From Lycocorax pyrrhopterus obiensis (Eukaryota > Chordata > Aves > Passeriformes > Paradisaeidae): a DNA stretch of 64,000 nt. The position numbers and the translations under genes are program-made. Below, piece after piece: positions 21,331 to 34,731 of the stretch (position 1 is its first letter; the number at the start of each line of letters is the position of its first letter). Under the pieces are notes generated by a model. It was not told the origin of the DNA. It saw nothing but the letters and a program-made list of their open reading frames with translations, and did no database searches. The stretch covers positions 59,348,975-59,412,974 of the forward strand of contig JACSVZ010000007.1 of the NCBI GenBank assembly GCA_014706295.1, written 5' to 3'.

Positions 21331-22067
21331 TCTTACCAAGAGCTCTCTCTGTCTCTCGTACCACTGGTCAATCGGCCACCACAGGCCTTCCTGGCCACCT
21401 CTGCACACTGCTGACTCCTGCTTGGCCCCAGTTCTATTCAATAAGCAGAGCACACACTCTTTCTTCTCAGTCTTTTACTGTAGTAACAGTGCCTGTGTTC
21501 ACGGCAGCAGCCCTCAGACCATGATAACCCCTTTGGTCTGTGGAAATGAATCATTCCTAGCGGGTGTGTGCGCTCATTCTGATGATGCTGTGTTATCACA
21601 AGACCTTTGTGATGGCCCATTGCTCACACAGCAGAGCTGCCAGGGGCTCAGTGCTCTTACAGGCCTTCTCCTGAGCACTTCAGTCCATTGCACACTCACA
21701 CAAAGAGACTCATGGGGCATCCCAGAGAGTGGTGGACACAAAAGAAAAGTGGGAAATCCAAACAAGGATGTGCATTAAGATCTACGGGAAGACATATTTT
21801 TAAAAACATATTGTATATTATTAACAACATTAATAGCAATACTGAAGTCATCAGAATCTTGCTGGAATCATAATCAGACATTGTATATGTCATTGTATAT
21901 GTCAAAGGGGGAGCCATGAATTTGGAAAATTAATCTCCTTGGCTCATGAGGTGAGCCCGAGGTATGGGATTTGGCATTACAAACTCCATGGCTGAAATCA
22001 TTGCTACTGATCTGCAGCAAACATGTCCTATCTTGAAATAAAGAAATGAAGAAAATCCAGTTATCCT
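21331..22067. other. Unassigned DNA
   Basis: No gene recognised. The part up to about 21560 could be a continuation of the LTR-like element. A TGTATATGTCATTGTATATGTC direct repeat (two 11-base units) lies near 21882-21903. Confidence 0.4.
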
Positions 22068-22305
22068 GGACATCTTCTTGACTGTGAGGCTGCTGAGGCC
22101 TTGGCACAGATTGCCCAGGGTGGTGAGGCCCTGGCACAGGCTGCCCAGGGAAGCTGTGGCTGCCCCATCCCTGGCAGTGTTCCAGGCCATGTTGGATGGG
22201 GCTTGGAGCAACCTGGCCTAGTGGAAGGTGTCCCTGTCCATGGCAGTGTGTTCGAACTAGATGGTCTCTTAGTTTCCTTTCATCTCAAACCATTCTATGA
22301 TTCTC
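22068..22305 (+). mobile_element. CR1 LINE, 3' end with tandem duplication
   Basis: The plus-strand CR1 3' end runs from 'ttcttgactgtgaggctg' to 'accattctatgattctc'. The block 'tgaggccctggcacaggctgcccaggg' is present twice in tandem (22091-22120 and 22121-22150; 26 of 30 positions identical). CR1 normally has it once. The remainder follows the consensus order closely. Confidence 0.93.
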
Positions 22306-23049
22306 AGGCAGCAGCAGGACGGAGCGAGGATAAGGGTGGCAATTCCTTGGGAAGGTAACACAAATGGAAATCCTCAAGGCTACTTTTGAGGCTTTTCATC
22401 TTGTATTGTGGGCTTACCCTGGATTTCCTCCCCTCTTGCTTGGAAAAAGTGGGAATGTGTTCAGTTTTCAAACCCAAGCACAAGCTTGCTGTAGCTGGAC
22501 AGGATCTGAAGCCTGCCTAGGGATGCTGTGACATACAGATCACAGCTGGAGATCCACTGCTGCAACAGGCAAAGAGCCAGGTGAGAAGGAAATCTTCTGG
22601 CTGGGGCAATTACTCTCAGCGTTGTAGCTTGACCTGCCACATGACAAGAGAGAGGCCCTTCTACAAGGCAGGGAATTTGTTTCCTTGACCTGTAAGTGCC
22701 AGAACTCTGTGCAATGCAGGAATGATCCCATATTCTTTACCTGAGTCCCTTTTCTCATCTGTAAAAGGACAGCAAGGAAACTTGTTCCTAGTTCACCTCA
22801 TAAGTGGCACAGATTCTGTGAAAGTACAGATCCTGCCCTGTACTTTCACCTTTGCTGTATCTCACGCTGCTGCTGCTCTCACTGACAGCAAAAATCCCTG
22901 ACATTTCTCATTGCCTCAGTACACACACGATTTTTGTGAGGCAGTTAGCGAGCAAATATAATGGCACAGAAAAAAGGAAAGAAAGAAAAAAAAAAAGGCA
23001 CACAGACACCTGCTGTGAGTTTATTTTGACAAGTGTCATTTAGATGCAA
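22306..23049. other. Unassigned DNA upstream of CpG island
   Basis: No gene recognised. An A-rich run lies at about 22980-22997. Confidence 0.5.
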
Positions 23050-23900
23050 TAAGCTGCAATCATGTCTCCAGCGCGGCTGCAAAGAGAGGAGCCAACTGGG
23101 TAACAAACCCAGGGGCAGAGCGCGGCTTCTCTCGCCGGGTTAGGGTCTGGCGGAGAGGGGGAGCAACGGGGCGATTTTAGGGTGGGCTTGCCGAGAGCTG
23201 TCTGCCCTCTCGGCCGAGCCCGGCGGTGCGGGAGGAGCCGGCGGCTCTCCCGGCGGGCGCGTTGCCGTGCCCGGCTGCGGCGCCTGCGGGATGCTCTGGA
23301 GCGCAGGGATGTGGAGGGGGGGGGGGGGCTGCGGGAGGAGAGAGGGAGGCGTGTGCCTGCCTGCAAGGGGGCATTTCTTCCCTTACCCACACAAGCCGAT
23401 GCCTACCCTGCTGAAGCAGTTAAACGGGGGAGAGCGGCAGCCCGGCTGGCAGATTCCTGCCCTGTGATATGCCAGCCACAGGGTGACGCAAGGGCTGGAA
23501 GGCTCCAACTAACAAGCCATTTTCACCTGCGTAATAAGCGCTAGTGGAGATACGGCAGCGGCGGCGGCGGCGACTCCCGGTCCCCGCAGCCGGCCAGACC
23601 CCAGCGCGGCCGCAGCACCAGCCAGCCCGGCGGCCCCCGCAGCCCTTCCGGTGGCCCCCGCTGCATCCCGAGAGCCGGAGATCAGCGGCCGCCTTGCAGG
23701 CAGCATGTCAGCCCCGCCGGACCCCCAGGACCTGCTGCTGGCGGGCACTGGGGTGCACTGGGCTGCGGACGGGGCGGACCAGTACGCGACTGGGGCTCCG
23801 CTGCGGGATGGAGATGGGGCTCAGCAGCGGGAACAGCTGGGTTTCGGCTCCTCCAGGGAACACCCGCCCGTTACCATGGCGACTGCATCCCCAGGTAAAA
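23050..23900 (+). promoter_or_regulatory. CpG island promoter
   Basis: About 850 bases with very high G+C and abundant CpG, unlike everything else in the window, including GGGGCGG-type Sp1-like words and GCGGCGGCGGCGGCG near 23557-23572. A run of 13 G lies at 23316-23328. CpG depletion elsewhere makes this a typical vertebrate gene start. Placement of a good coding first exon at its right end on the plus strand sets the likely direction; a divergent minus-strand transcript is also possible. Confidence 0.85.
23705..23894 (+). CDS. Probable first coding exon, gene not identified
   Basis: An ATG at 23705 (A at -3) opens 63 codons in frame up to a CCCCAG|GTAAAA donor after 23894, leaving one base of a split codon (phase 1). 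A second in-frame ATG at 23876 has a near-ideal Kozak context (TTACCATGG) and would leave only six codons in this exon. The peptide begins MSAPPDPQDLLLAGTG and ends TMATASP. It is hydrophilic, without signal peptide or domain, as usual for a first exon. I do not recognise the protein. Start choice is unresolved: the downstream ATG has the better context, while the upstream frame is fully open. Support is CpG island, open frame and donor; downstream exons are uncertain. Confidence 0.5.
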
Positions 23901-26900
23901 GGCGAGGGGTACCCAGGGATGCTCGACAAAGGGGCCCTGGCAGGAGCATCTCCCGGTAGTCTCGTTCCTGACCCTTCTTCTGTTTTTCTCCCAGCCTGGC
24001 TGCTTGGAAACATCGCTAATGAGTTAGTGAGTGCACGTAGAGAAACAGAAAATAACGAGGAATTGCGGCCTTTGCAAATAGTTATTTTTTGCTGATGTGG
24101 GGGAGGGGGGATGCAGGAGCCAGCCAAGTTCCTTAAAGCTCTTTGCAGTTCGTTAGGCATAAGACACCCAGATTTTAGGCAAATGTTGGAGGGCATTTGA
24201 TTTCATCTGACTTGTTGTATATCTGTCCTCATTTGTCATACACCTGTTCACATCTGGAGTGACAGATCTCAACAGAGTTACTTGAGCTATTCCCCATGCA
24301 CCTGGAATTCCTGCACAGCCCCTTATGTTATTTCAACATGCAGCTTTTAATGGAGTGCCTATTCTGAAGTGTTTGTACATTTTGTGCATGCTTTTGGGAC
24401 TTGTTCATTTATTTGTGGACTTCTTGCTTGCTGTGTTTTCCGCCTTTTGAACATTGAGGTGTGTTCGACTTCAGGTGCATTTAGTTTAGGGTCTGTAGGT
24501 TCATTGATTTTCAGTTTATTTTTGGGATGTGTTCAATTTCCCTTGGTTAGGGCTGCTTTCTTTAGTAGGTATATTAGTAGCAGGTGTATATCTGTTAAGG
24601 GACCCCAGAAGGCTTCAGCTTCCCGTAGCTCCTGGTAGAAATGTTTGGGGAAAAATTACTCTCTTTCCTTCTTGGTGGCACTTCCGTACTTTCTTTCCCA
24701 TTGCTGCCTGTCGGAGAACCCAGACAGCCAGAAACCCCAGCCCTGGGGGAGCTGATGCATCCCATCTCACTGGGAAGTAGATGTTTCCATTACACAGCCT
24801 GAAGCATTAAACTTGTCTTGAGTAAGTTGAGGGTCAGGGCTCGGGACAGGAATCGATCTCTGTTATGCAATAGCTGCAGGAGCATTAGGAACTGCGTTTT
24901 TGGGCTGAGTCCCTTCTAATCCCCTCCAGTCAATCTGCACAAAGAGTAGCTGGCCAGGAACAGCACAGTCTGCATGGCTACGTGTGCTGTTCTGCTCATA
25001 CCCACACGCGTGGCTTCGCAGGGTCTGAGTGTGCATCGGTGCCTGTGTGTGCTCCCAACATGGATGTTTCCCTGGTGCCTGTCTGTCTGCTCGATGTGAC
25101 CGAGTTCAGGGGTAAAGTGGGATCTAACGCCCCTCGGCTGATGTGGGAAATGTTTTGCTGTTTTGTAGCTCTGGGCAGGCAGCTAATCTGCTGATGTGCT
25201 GCTCATTCGCTGAGCTGAGTGTTGGGTTGTGAAACGTGACTTTCTACTGGAGGCAGAGGCAGATGGCTGGGAATGTCAGGCTGCTTGAGTGTATGCGAAG
25301 AGGGGCACGATTGGGGTCTCCAGGTAGGGCTGCCTCAACCATATAATGACACAAAGAAGGGGGGAAAAGAGTCTTGTGAGCTTTTTTTGTTCACTGATGG
25401 ATAAAAATATGGCCATGCTGAATCTTAGCGTACAGAACAAAGAGGGGTGGTCTCTTAAACTGTGTAAGTCACCATTAAATGGAATCACTGTGAAACTGCT
25501 TACATTTAATGAAGGCTTCTTCAGGCTTGACATGAGCTGTAGATTTGCACTTAGAGAATGCAGAATAGACAGACAGACAGACAGAAAAGAAAAAGAGAAA
25601 AGGAAAGAAGAAAGAAAGAAAGGAAAAGAGGTACAAAGAAAATTTTCAGCTTTTGGAATCGTCTGCAAAGGGGCTTTAGATGCGTTTGTTTGCATGTGTC
25701 AAACTGTGACAAGGTGGAGGCAGAGTAATACAGACCTTTTTTTGGTGTTTGCTGGCTGCGGACCGTCAGGCTGTCAAATCAGCAGTACCATAAGAGTAGT
25801 AATGTGCTTTAAACATTTCCCATTTTGATTTCCCTGTTCTATAAAGAACCGTTGTGTGGCTGTGTGCGTGTCTGGCCGACCATGGCAGACAGAGCAGCAT
25901 CCCAAGCAGTGCAGCCCTGCGCACGCAGTCTCCCTCTGTTTGTGGCTGCAGCAGCTGTATTTCTGTTCCACGCTACCTAGAGAGCCACGACTCCCGCCCC
26001 CTTCACCGAGGGAAGTAAATAATTTCCTTGTTCTCTCTGTGTGACTAAGTATTCATAAGTTTCTGAATAAGAAGACTGTCATATTGTTGAATATCTGAAA
26101 CTGTCAAGTTTTTCTGAAAACTCTTTATTTCTCCTGCTCAGAGAGAGATTCCTGCCTGTTCCTAAGCCACAGGAACAGACCCAGCGGGAGATACACAGCT
26201 CCAGCTTTTTTACAACACTGCCATAGTCTGCCATAAACTCAAACACTCCTGACACAATGGGCCATCTGGGGACACTTTAGACAAGGAGCAATCCATCCAA
26301 ACAAGAGTGAACTGGACAGAATAATTTTCAGGTAGCTTCCCAGAACATCCTGTATCTTCCTCCACACCTGTCAGACCGGTCTTTTTTTGTGAAGACCGTG
26401 GTTATGCTCTCCGAGGCAAGAGCAGGGTTTGGAGTCTGGGAGATTCTCCCAGCATGAAAATAACTGAAAACAAATGGTGGGAATTTATCACAGGTTGTGC
26501 AGATATTTTCTTATACAACCTAAAAATTTGCAAACTTTCCCTGATCTTGGCTTTTGTTTTAAGTTTGAAAACCAGCCAGGGATTGTTGAAAGGTTCAGGA
26601 ATATTTTCGAGCTGGCCGTAGGCCTGGCTCTGAGCCAAGCTGGCTTTGTGTCAAAACCCGGTGAGTGGTTTCTGAATGATGAAAAGCAATGGATTTCACT
26701 CCCCATTCTTTGGATCAACCAAAATCGGCAGAAAAAATTTCCCATGAGGAGTGGAAAGCTCAGAGATTTCTCAGGCAAAGTCAGGGCAACAGGGAGCTGC
26801 AGATCCCACATCAGCCTTTCCTGCTGCAGGGCTCTAGTGAAGATAAACTCCAGCAGCTTCTGGACAGGGACAAAGCTGTTTCTCTTGCTTTTATACTTGG

Positions 26901-27139
26901 CCCCTGAATTTTGCTGAAAATGTCTCTCTTCCTCAAATACACAGTTTTCCTCCTTCGCAAAAAAGAATTTGGTTCAGGGTGAGAGACCACCCTGCCTTGC
27001 AGGCAGCTCTTGCTAGGACTGGTGAGCGAAGAGGTCCTGAAGGGCTGGTGAGCAGTTACATGTTGGTGAAGAGAGCCCCGTGTCACCCAACACACCATCT
27101 GGTCACAGATTCTGTTATTTTATTTTTATGCATCAACAG
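23895..27139 (+). other. Presumed first intron, left part
   Basis: If the CpG-island gene is real, this is intron. I see no other exon. A simple tract of (AGAC)n followed by GA-rich DNA lies at about 25567-25630. The rest is unremarkable. Confidence 0.4.
25567..25630. repeat. (AGAC)n and GA-rich tract
   Basis: Five AGAC-type units are followed by imperfect GAAA/GAAAG repeats on the plus strand. Confidence 0.9.
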
Positions 27140-27243
27140 TGATTAAAATCCCTCGACAGGAATTATTTCCAAAAATATTACACAAGCTACCAGGCATTCC
27201 CCAGGATAAATACATATGGTTTCCTCCAGAGAAATGGCAGAAT
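27140..27243 (+). CDS. Candidate exon, unidentified gene
   Basis: An acceptor (pyrimidine-rich TTATTTTATTTTTATG then CATCAACAG) is followed by 104 open bases and an AAT|GTAAGA donor. The exon enters at phase 1, matching the end of the CpG-island exon, and leaves at phase 0. The 34 full codons read IKIPRQELFPKILHKLPGIP and then QDKYIWFPPEKWQN, which looks more protein-like than the chance frames around it. The frame stays open another 40 codons or so past the proposed donor, and the last exon base is T rather than G, so the 3' edge is doubtful. No family recognised; could be chance. Confidence 0.25.
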
Positions 27244-30200
27244 GTAAGAACGGACTGTACCTCCATGCTGGCTGTGTTCTTTGGGGAAAAACAGCAGGAA
27301 AAGGGCAGGAACTCGTACAAGTGGTGGCTCCTGTGTGAGGATCTGGGAAATTTCATGCAGCCTGGTGCATGGGTGGGTATCTGTAGGGTGGTGTAGGCAG
27401 TGGTGTTATGCCCCCACGTCCACGTAGCTGAGATTGAGAGAGCTGCCAGCTCATTCTCACTCCAGGCCTTCAGACAGGGCACAGCAGTCAGGGCATCCCT
27501 GGCAATCCTGGCCCGTTTCCAGCTGCCTCCAAAGACAGGTCACACGTGGGGTCCAGCTGCCCAAAGGAGAGGAGGCCAGTGCCACAGAGGGTGGCATCAA
27601 TAACTGGGACGTGTCTACAGAGATACAATGGGATGGTGAGTATGGCCTGTGGGAACCCTGCTGGAACAGCACCCAGGGGTTGGTTGGCATCCCCTGGGTT
27701 GCCTCAGTGGCGTGGAAGTCCTGTGCTTATGGGAATAACAGCACCCATTCGGTGTGTGCCAGTGAGAGGAGGAGGGACTCAAAGCTGCTCGGATGAGGCA
27801 GATGAGTTGAGGAACAGCCTCTGCCTGCTGAGGAGCAGTGGGAGATCAAATCCCAGGAGTGTTTCATGCTCTGATAGGCGTAGATATAACACACAAGACC
27901 GTGAGGGGTGCTGGCTCCCACTGCTTCATGATGAGGACAGTCTCTAATGTCAGTGCTTTAAGTAAAGACATTTTTTAAAACCTTTTCTAATTCACATGAT
28001 TTGCAGAGGTTGACTTTGAAGATATGTGCAGTGCACCCATGGGTTCTCACCATGAGCTAACCCACCAACCCAACCCTCTGCCTGCAAGGGACCGCAGTGA
28101 GGTGCTCCTGCCATAAGCCTGAATTGATATTGATAATGCTGCACCAGTGAATCTCAGTTTATGATTTCTCTCCAGTTACTGGGGAGGGTGAATTGCTGGC
28201 AGCTTTGCACCTCAGCATGAAAGAGATTTCTGATGGTTTTCAGGCAGGTTGAGAGCCCCGTGGCTCACCTGGGTGGAGAAAAGTACACATGAACATGAAT
28301 GTCTGCCCTGCTTGGGTTTGGCACTGACACTTTTTGGGGTGCCAGATCATGGACAAACGCAGCAGGTTCCCAAGACAACTGGCTCTTTGTGGCCTTCCCA
28401 CCCCTTCCCAGGGGTCTTGCTCTAGGAAGACCTCCCTCTCCCCAAGCATCCATGGCAATGTGCTGCTCACAGCCACTGCACTGGAAAGGCCAAGATCCAA
28501 ACCCTGATTTTTCAAGTTGCTGTAGAAAATCGTGATATGGTGGATTCACTGACCTAAGCACGACACAGGGGAGCCTCAGCAGGTGTTTGGAAATATGTCC
28601 TGAACTGCCAGGCAATCCTGCTCAGACTGATCCACCTGAGGCCAGATTTAGTCTCACTTTGGAAGAGTATATATTCATGCCAATTCTACTATCAACATTT
28701 TAGTCCTTTCTGATTTAGAGAACCGAATTTCGTTTTTGTCTGCTGTCTGGATTAGCCACTCAAAACTTCTGATCTACTGTTGTGAGTGAAGGGGACAGGG
28801 ATCATTTGGTGGAGGTTCTTCCCGTTCTCTGGTGTTTTGTTAGTGCAAGCAGATTTTGCAGAGAGAGAACAAAGTGGATTTCTTCTTGGATCTTTCTGTT
28901 CTTGTAATCCTCATGAAGCTTGACAAAGTAGCCTAAGCCCACAGTTAGCCATCAAAAAAAAAAAATCCTGTTGAAATACCATCCTTCATTCTCATTTGTG
29001 TAAAGTAGGAGAAATGGCTCCTGTTGGGTTTCTCTGGCAATGCTCTGCATTTGGGATGCTCTCAGAGGTGCATAAAAACTCCTGGTTTAAAATCTGTGCA
29101 GAAATGTAGTTCTCAACTCCATACAGGTCAAAATGCAGCTGGTTTTGCCCTGTTCCTCACAGGGATGCAGGTAGTTCTGTCTGCTTTGACTGCCACACTG
29201 ATAAATTTTCTTCAGCCTTCAGGGCTGCAATTGGGTTGAGGAAGAGGATGAGGCAGATGAAAGAGCAAAGTAGTACCAGGGAGAGTGACTCACCTGCCTT
29301 ATTTTAATCTTCATCACTCAGTAATGAAATGTTTTATTTATAGGCAAGGAACTGAGGGGGTGAGTTTGGGGAGGAGGAGAACGACGAGGAGGGGAGAGGC
29401 TTTGGATGTCCCAGTTACTGCAAGCGCTGGGTTTTGTGAGTTGCAGTATTTTCTGGGCTGTGAATCTCCCCTGGGCTGGGTGGTTCATTATCTCTCACTG
29501 GTGCAAGGGTCCCAGGAGGCACGTCTGCCTCCTTTTTTCTTCAGCTCTGAAAACACCACTCGATGACATGTCTTATGCTTTATTTTTACAAAAAAACCCC
29601 TGTATTGTGCAGGTATCAGTCTGTCTGGGGACAGCGACCCCAGAAAATGCCTGCATGTTGCCTCTGTTTCAACCCTCCCAGAAAAGTTTGCGCAGATGCC
29701 GCAGGTCTGTTTATCGTGTCCTCACAGACTGTCCCATGAAGGGATCCTGGCCCAACTGCAGGGCCTGGATTTGCCCAGGATGCTCAGGACTGGAGTTAGG
29801 CCCTGCTTTCAGTCTTGAGGCCTGATTTGGCCCCAGGACCTAATTATTTTGTGCACAAGTGTTTTAGCTTAAAGTTCCTGAAACAACCGAAGAGTTGTGC
29901 TGCAGGTCCACATCATCAACAGGGGACAGAGCTTTTTAAATGGGTGACTTCTTAGGAATTTCCCTCACTCTCCCTCCTGAGTAGTTGGTACCTCTAAAAT
30001 GGCCCAAGTACGCACTGAGCTTTTTCATTTTTCATGTAGCATTTATGTTCTCATGTCTGTTCTTCATGTTCTATTCTCTTACTTCTAAATCAGGACTGCC
30101 TCCAAATATCTGGGGGTTCATGTTTTTCTTGGGTTGTTTGTTGTTTGTTCTTTTTAAAAGAGAAGTTGGCCTCCACATAGCAAACCATGTTTCAAGTAGT

Positions 30201-33200
30201 GAAGCATTATTTGTAATTAGTTTTCTAATTTAGGAAAAGCTGTAGAGTTGGCATGATTCAGCACTCAGGAGCAAACGTCACATTTAGTGTTCTTGTTTGT
30301 TAAGACACTTCTGATTTATGGTCAGTCTATTCCTCCAAGAAACCTTGTACCTTCAAGAGCGAGAATAAATTCTTGGCACTCACCTGCAAGGCAAGACATG
30401 AAATAGAGAGGACCTTAATCACCTATTTCAGTCCTCCTTGTTTCAATGAAGTATTTAAGATTCTAATTTTTATGGAACATAAGTGCATATTTAACTGCTA
30501 TTAAAATTAGGATGGTCTTGAGCATTTGCATAAAGGTGAGCATGTTTTGTTTAATTTAGGGATAAATGAAGTAGAAGATACATCATGGATAAATTGGCTT
30601 TATTACCCATTAGACCACACTGCTTCAGGACACTTGCATGTAAAATGGAAGCACCAGCACTCACCCATCTCATTACAGCACTGTGAAAATTAACCTTTAG
30701 AATGAAAACCATAATAAAGTTGCTGTTGTTTATTTTGATCTATCGTGTGCATCTAGGTGAGAATAAAAATTGTTAGAAATTACTACATCCTTCATAAGCC
30801 TGTCTCTTTCAAATATCGAGGTGTTACCTCATAAGCATTGGCTTTGTACTTTAATATTCCTTAAGAACGGGCTTTCCCATCTTTATTTAAATAACAGCCA
30901 ATAAAAGAGTCATTTGCATGTTTCTTTCACTGCTGTTATGAGTTGCCTGCCCTTGATACAGCCTCCTGCTATCATGAGATCTTGTATGAGAAAAGGTAGC
31001 TGGTTCTTCAGAGATGATTTCAGCATCATTGCCATTAACAGCTGCAGCATTCCCAACACCTCCTTCACACAGCAGTGGCTCCCATCCTGGGTGCAGTGCT
31101 GCAGTGGGGTGTTTGCTTGGGCGCAGGAGAGGATGGAGCAGGGGAGATGCTTTCTGCACTGGGGTGACTCTGCAGACCTGCACAGTTATGTCAGTTCGAG
31201 GCTTTTCTGTGCCATTTAGGACATGAGTTATGTCTTATTTTTCAGCAGTGCTGAATTTATTAACTGCAGCTGATTTATTGCTGGTAGCTTTAAAGACATC
31301 GAAGGGACTGATTAACTGTGGCCAGTAAAAAGCAAATGCATGGGGCAGCCTGCTCAGGCTGGAAAGTCTCCTGCTCCCAGTCCCTCGGGATCTTGTGCTT
31401 CTCTTGTCTCTTGAGGGTTTTTTTCTATCCAAATTATCACTCCGTATCTTGGGTGCACATGTGGGTGCCCCTGGGTGAGCCCTGTGGCTGAGAAGGAGGA
31501 AACACCAAGTCTGGCCAGTGCTTTGTATCCCAAATGCAGCCCTGGGTGCCATCCCTCACCCCATAGGACCACCCATGGACATTTCAAAGCCACAAATGCA
31601 GAAGTTACAGATCCAAATGACATCCCCAGCTTTCCCTGCACTGCATTAGTCACTGGCTGCACGATCGAACAAGAATCCTCACCCTGGGCAGGCTCTGCAG
31701 CACAGCTGTGCAGAGAAGGGCTGCAGACAGCCTGAGCCATCAGAGTTTGTACTGATAATCTCCTGCTGAGCCTGGGCCCCTCCACACAGCTCCCAAAAAC
31801 ACTCAGGGCCACCTGTGAAAGAACTGCTGGAGGGACAGACTGCATTTAAGGATTGTGATCAGCAAGAGAGCTCTGCCCTTCACAGGCCTGAACCATCCCC
31901 TAAGTAGGGGCCTGCACCCCCCACAAACATAATTTTTCATGTCAGGAAGGTGGGGACTCCCTCACCCCACACAGGTCTTGGTGCACATGTAACCAGCAGA
32001 GCAGCTATGCTTGGAAGTTGTTTTATGGGCAGGCCAAAGGGCTGGATCCTGAGCACAGCCTAAATGATGCTCTAAATCTGCCACCACCGTTCAAGTGCTC
32101 ACCCGTATCCAGGTCAGCTGCATCCCTCTCCCTGTGTGAGGCACCGAGGCCACGGCCAGGGTGGGAGGTGAAAACCCACAGCCAGCAGAGCTGGGGATCA
32201 GTGTCTCATCTTTGCTCTGATCCATGGAGCAGCATTCCATGTGCTTTGTGGGAGGGGGAATGAGGTTTCACAGTTACCAGCTCTCCGCTGGCTACTGGAG
32301 CACGGAGGGGTCTGAATTCCAATCAGTCTTAATTGGGTCTTTCCCTTGATGTCCTTAATGCAGAGGCAAATGAGATGCACTTGCTGCTCATGTGCACAGG
32401 AGATGTTTTGCATTTCATGATATTTTCTTTCCTGTTGACTTCAGCACTGAAGCACGATGCAACACGCTGGAAATTAAATGTGCTCTTCAGCTGAACTGGA
32501 AGCTGAGCTGCTCCGTGCAGGTGTAGCTGTGTGATATGAGCACCAGTCATTTGTTATTTGCAGACTGATTTTAGTAAAATGGGAAACGTCTTCTTCTGCT
32601 CCTTATAAAAGTTACAAAAATGTGTATTGCAGTTTTTTCATCTTCTGTTTAGTGCTCGTCTCTATCTAAGGATGTAGCATGTTTGTCCATTTGCTGGGTT
32701 GGGTTTTTTTGGTATTTTTTCCCTTTTATTACAAAGGTTTATGGCTTTGGTAAACACCATTGAGCAAATGCTGTAAACGGCAATATTGCTGGGCACTAAA
32801 TTTTAATTGAGACGGTTGCCTTTGATGTAGGGCTAACCTAAAGCTGAGGCAGATTCCTCTCTTTTGCAGCTTTTGCAGTTCTTTAAAAAAAGACATAATG
32901 CAGCATTTATGTAGTTGCTGATTTCTCTACTGCTCTAGCAAATTATCGCTGGAGTTGAACGTAGAATTGATTCCTCAGAACTTCCTGGTTTTCCTGAAAG
33001 TCTCTGTTTATAACCTGTGATTCTCAGAGCGTAATTCATTTGTAGGAAAGGTGCTGGGCCCAAAGGTGACACTCCAAGATGATGTGTGAGAGTTAAAATC
33101 CCAGAGGAGTCACCTCCTCTGAACACATTGTTTACAGGAAAAAATAAAATAAAATAAAAGTGGTTTGGAATCTCTGGGCAGTAGCTCCATTTGTCACTTT

Positions 33201-34555
33201 AACTAAGAAATCCTTATAGCAAATTGACTGGTGAGTGGCATCTTTGTTGCTGGCAAGAGAGGATTTTTGTAGATCCTCAATGTTTTAGGTGGTATCTATT
33301 TTTTAAGTAAAAAGTTCCATGAGTGTTTAATGCATACAGGACTGAAAAGTCAAACAAGCAATTAATTGATTGCATGGACAGATGTGGAATCATTAAGTAA
33401 AACCTGGATTACTTTTACATGGATGAAATAGGAACTCTGCCTATGAAAATGCATACCTACCTCTGCTGCCAGGACAATGGACTGAATTTCCTTAAATTTA
33501 ATTTTTTTCAGAAATTTGGCATCAGACAAAAAAATCTCTCCCCAAGAGATACATGGATTAAAATAATATTAATAAAAATAGTGAAATCTTAGTAATAAGT
33601 GTATACATTTTCAAATTATTCACAAGTCAATTCATGTTTCACCTTATTTGGCTGGCAGCAGTGTTCAGAAAAGTACCTTTGCTTTTATAGTAGGACATTT
33701 ATTCCAAATATCCATTAAATCCATTTTAAAAGCATTAATTCCAGCCTGCAAAGTTCTTAATTCTATTTTAGAATTGCCATGTCATGTACATTTTTTCTGT
33801 TGTGGGGGTTTTTTTTTGTTGGGTTTTTTTTTCCCCCCCTACCCTAAAAAATACCACTGGAGATTATGGAGGATTATCTGAGCAGTTATCATAGTAAAAG
33901 CCAGTTGCCATTTTGGGAATTCTTTTTTTTTGCTCAAAGTGCTTTTGACATTAGCCTTTATAATTCGGTGCTGTGTAGTAGAAGTTCAGGTCAGAGCTGA
34001 GGAGACAGGCCTGGGGATTAATGCTGTATGAAATATATGCAATCTCCTTCCACTTTGAACGTGCTAAGCAGACCATGTATAATCCCTGGAATATTTGGTA
34101 GATTTGCCAGGCCTTGAAGATGGCATTTGTAATATTTGTCTAGCTACATGTATTTTTACATGCTTGTCCCTCCCTGTGCCATCCAAACTCTATTCACAAG
34201 TGAGGAGAGGGGGCTGAACAAAGACTGAGAAGTAAATGTACCGTTCCCAAGAGAAGATTTTAGAGTTTGGGCTTCTTTTTTTCCCCCCTCTCTCTGCTGT
34301 TGCTTTTTAATGAATCGTTCTTCTAACCTACTTTAAATTGAGCTTCTAGCATGCTGGATGTTTTGCAGATGAATCATACTGTGCAATGCACTTATGCATA
34401 TCTGCTGTGCAAGTACATTGTCAGCTTGTATTTGATAACCTACCAGCAAGCAGGATCTTTTTTTTTAATGGAAGCTAGGGATACTAGCATTGTTCTCCAA
34501 GTGAGAATAATGCAACCACTGTTAATAAATCAGCCTGGGTCCGAGGTTGTCTCAC
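27244..34555. other. Presumed intronic DNA, no repeats recognised
   Basis: About 7.3 kb in which I recognise no CR1, LTR or exon. Poly-A and poly-T runs occur near 28955 and 33795-33840 (the latter mixed with G and C runs). Absence of detectable repeats over this length differs from the 14-23 kb part. Confidence 0.4.
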
Positions 34556-34731
34556 CACTTTTGCTGCATCCTTGATTAGCATTATCCTCAGAGGTATAAA
34601 TTAAAGAGGAAAATATATAATCTGGGAAGCTTTCCAGCATCATCTTTGAAAATGAGAGCTCAGTGCTTTGCTGGGATTTCTTTGGTGGAGGAATGCTAAT
34701 AGCAATGCTGAAGATGTGCCCTGATTGCACC
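34556..34731 (-). CDS. Candidate exon, minus strand
   Basis: A strong acceptor (TTCTGTTCGTCTTCCTACTC then TTTAG, ending 34732) precedes 176 open bases that end in AAAAGTG|GTGAGA. The exon enters at phase 2 and leaves at phase 1. Its 58 complete codons start VQSGHIFSIAISIPPPKK, pass through SKMMLESFPDYIFSSLIYTS and end NANQGCSKS. Composition is protein-like. I do not recognise a family, and no neighbouring minus-strand exon of matching phase was found. Its acceptor half is duplicated exactly at 15146-15289, so an alternative is that this is part of an unrecognised repeat. Confidence 0.3.
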
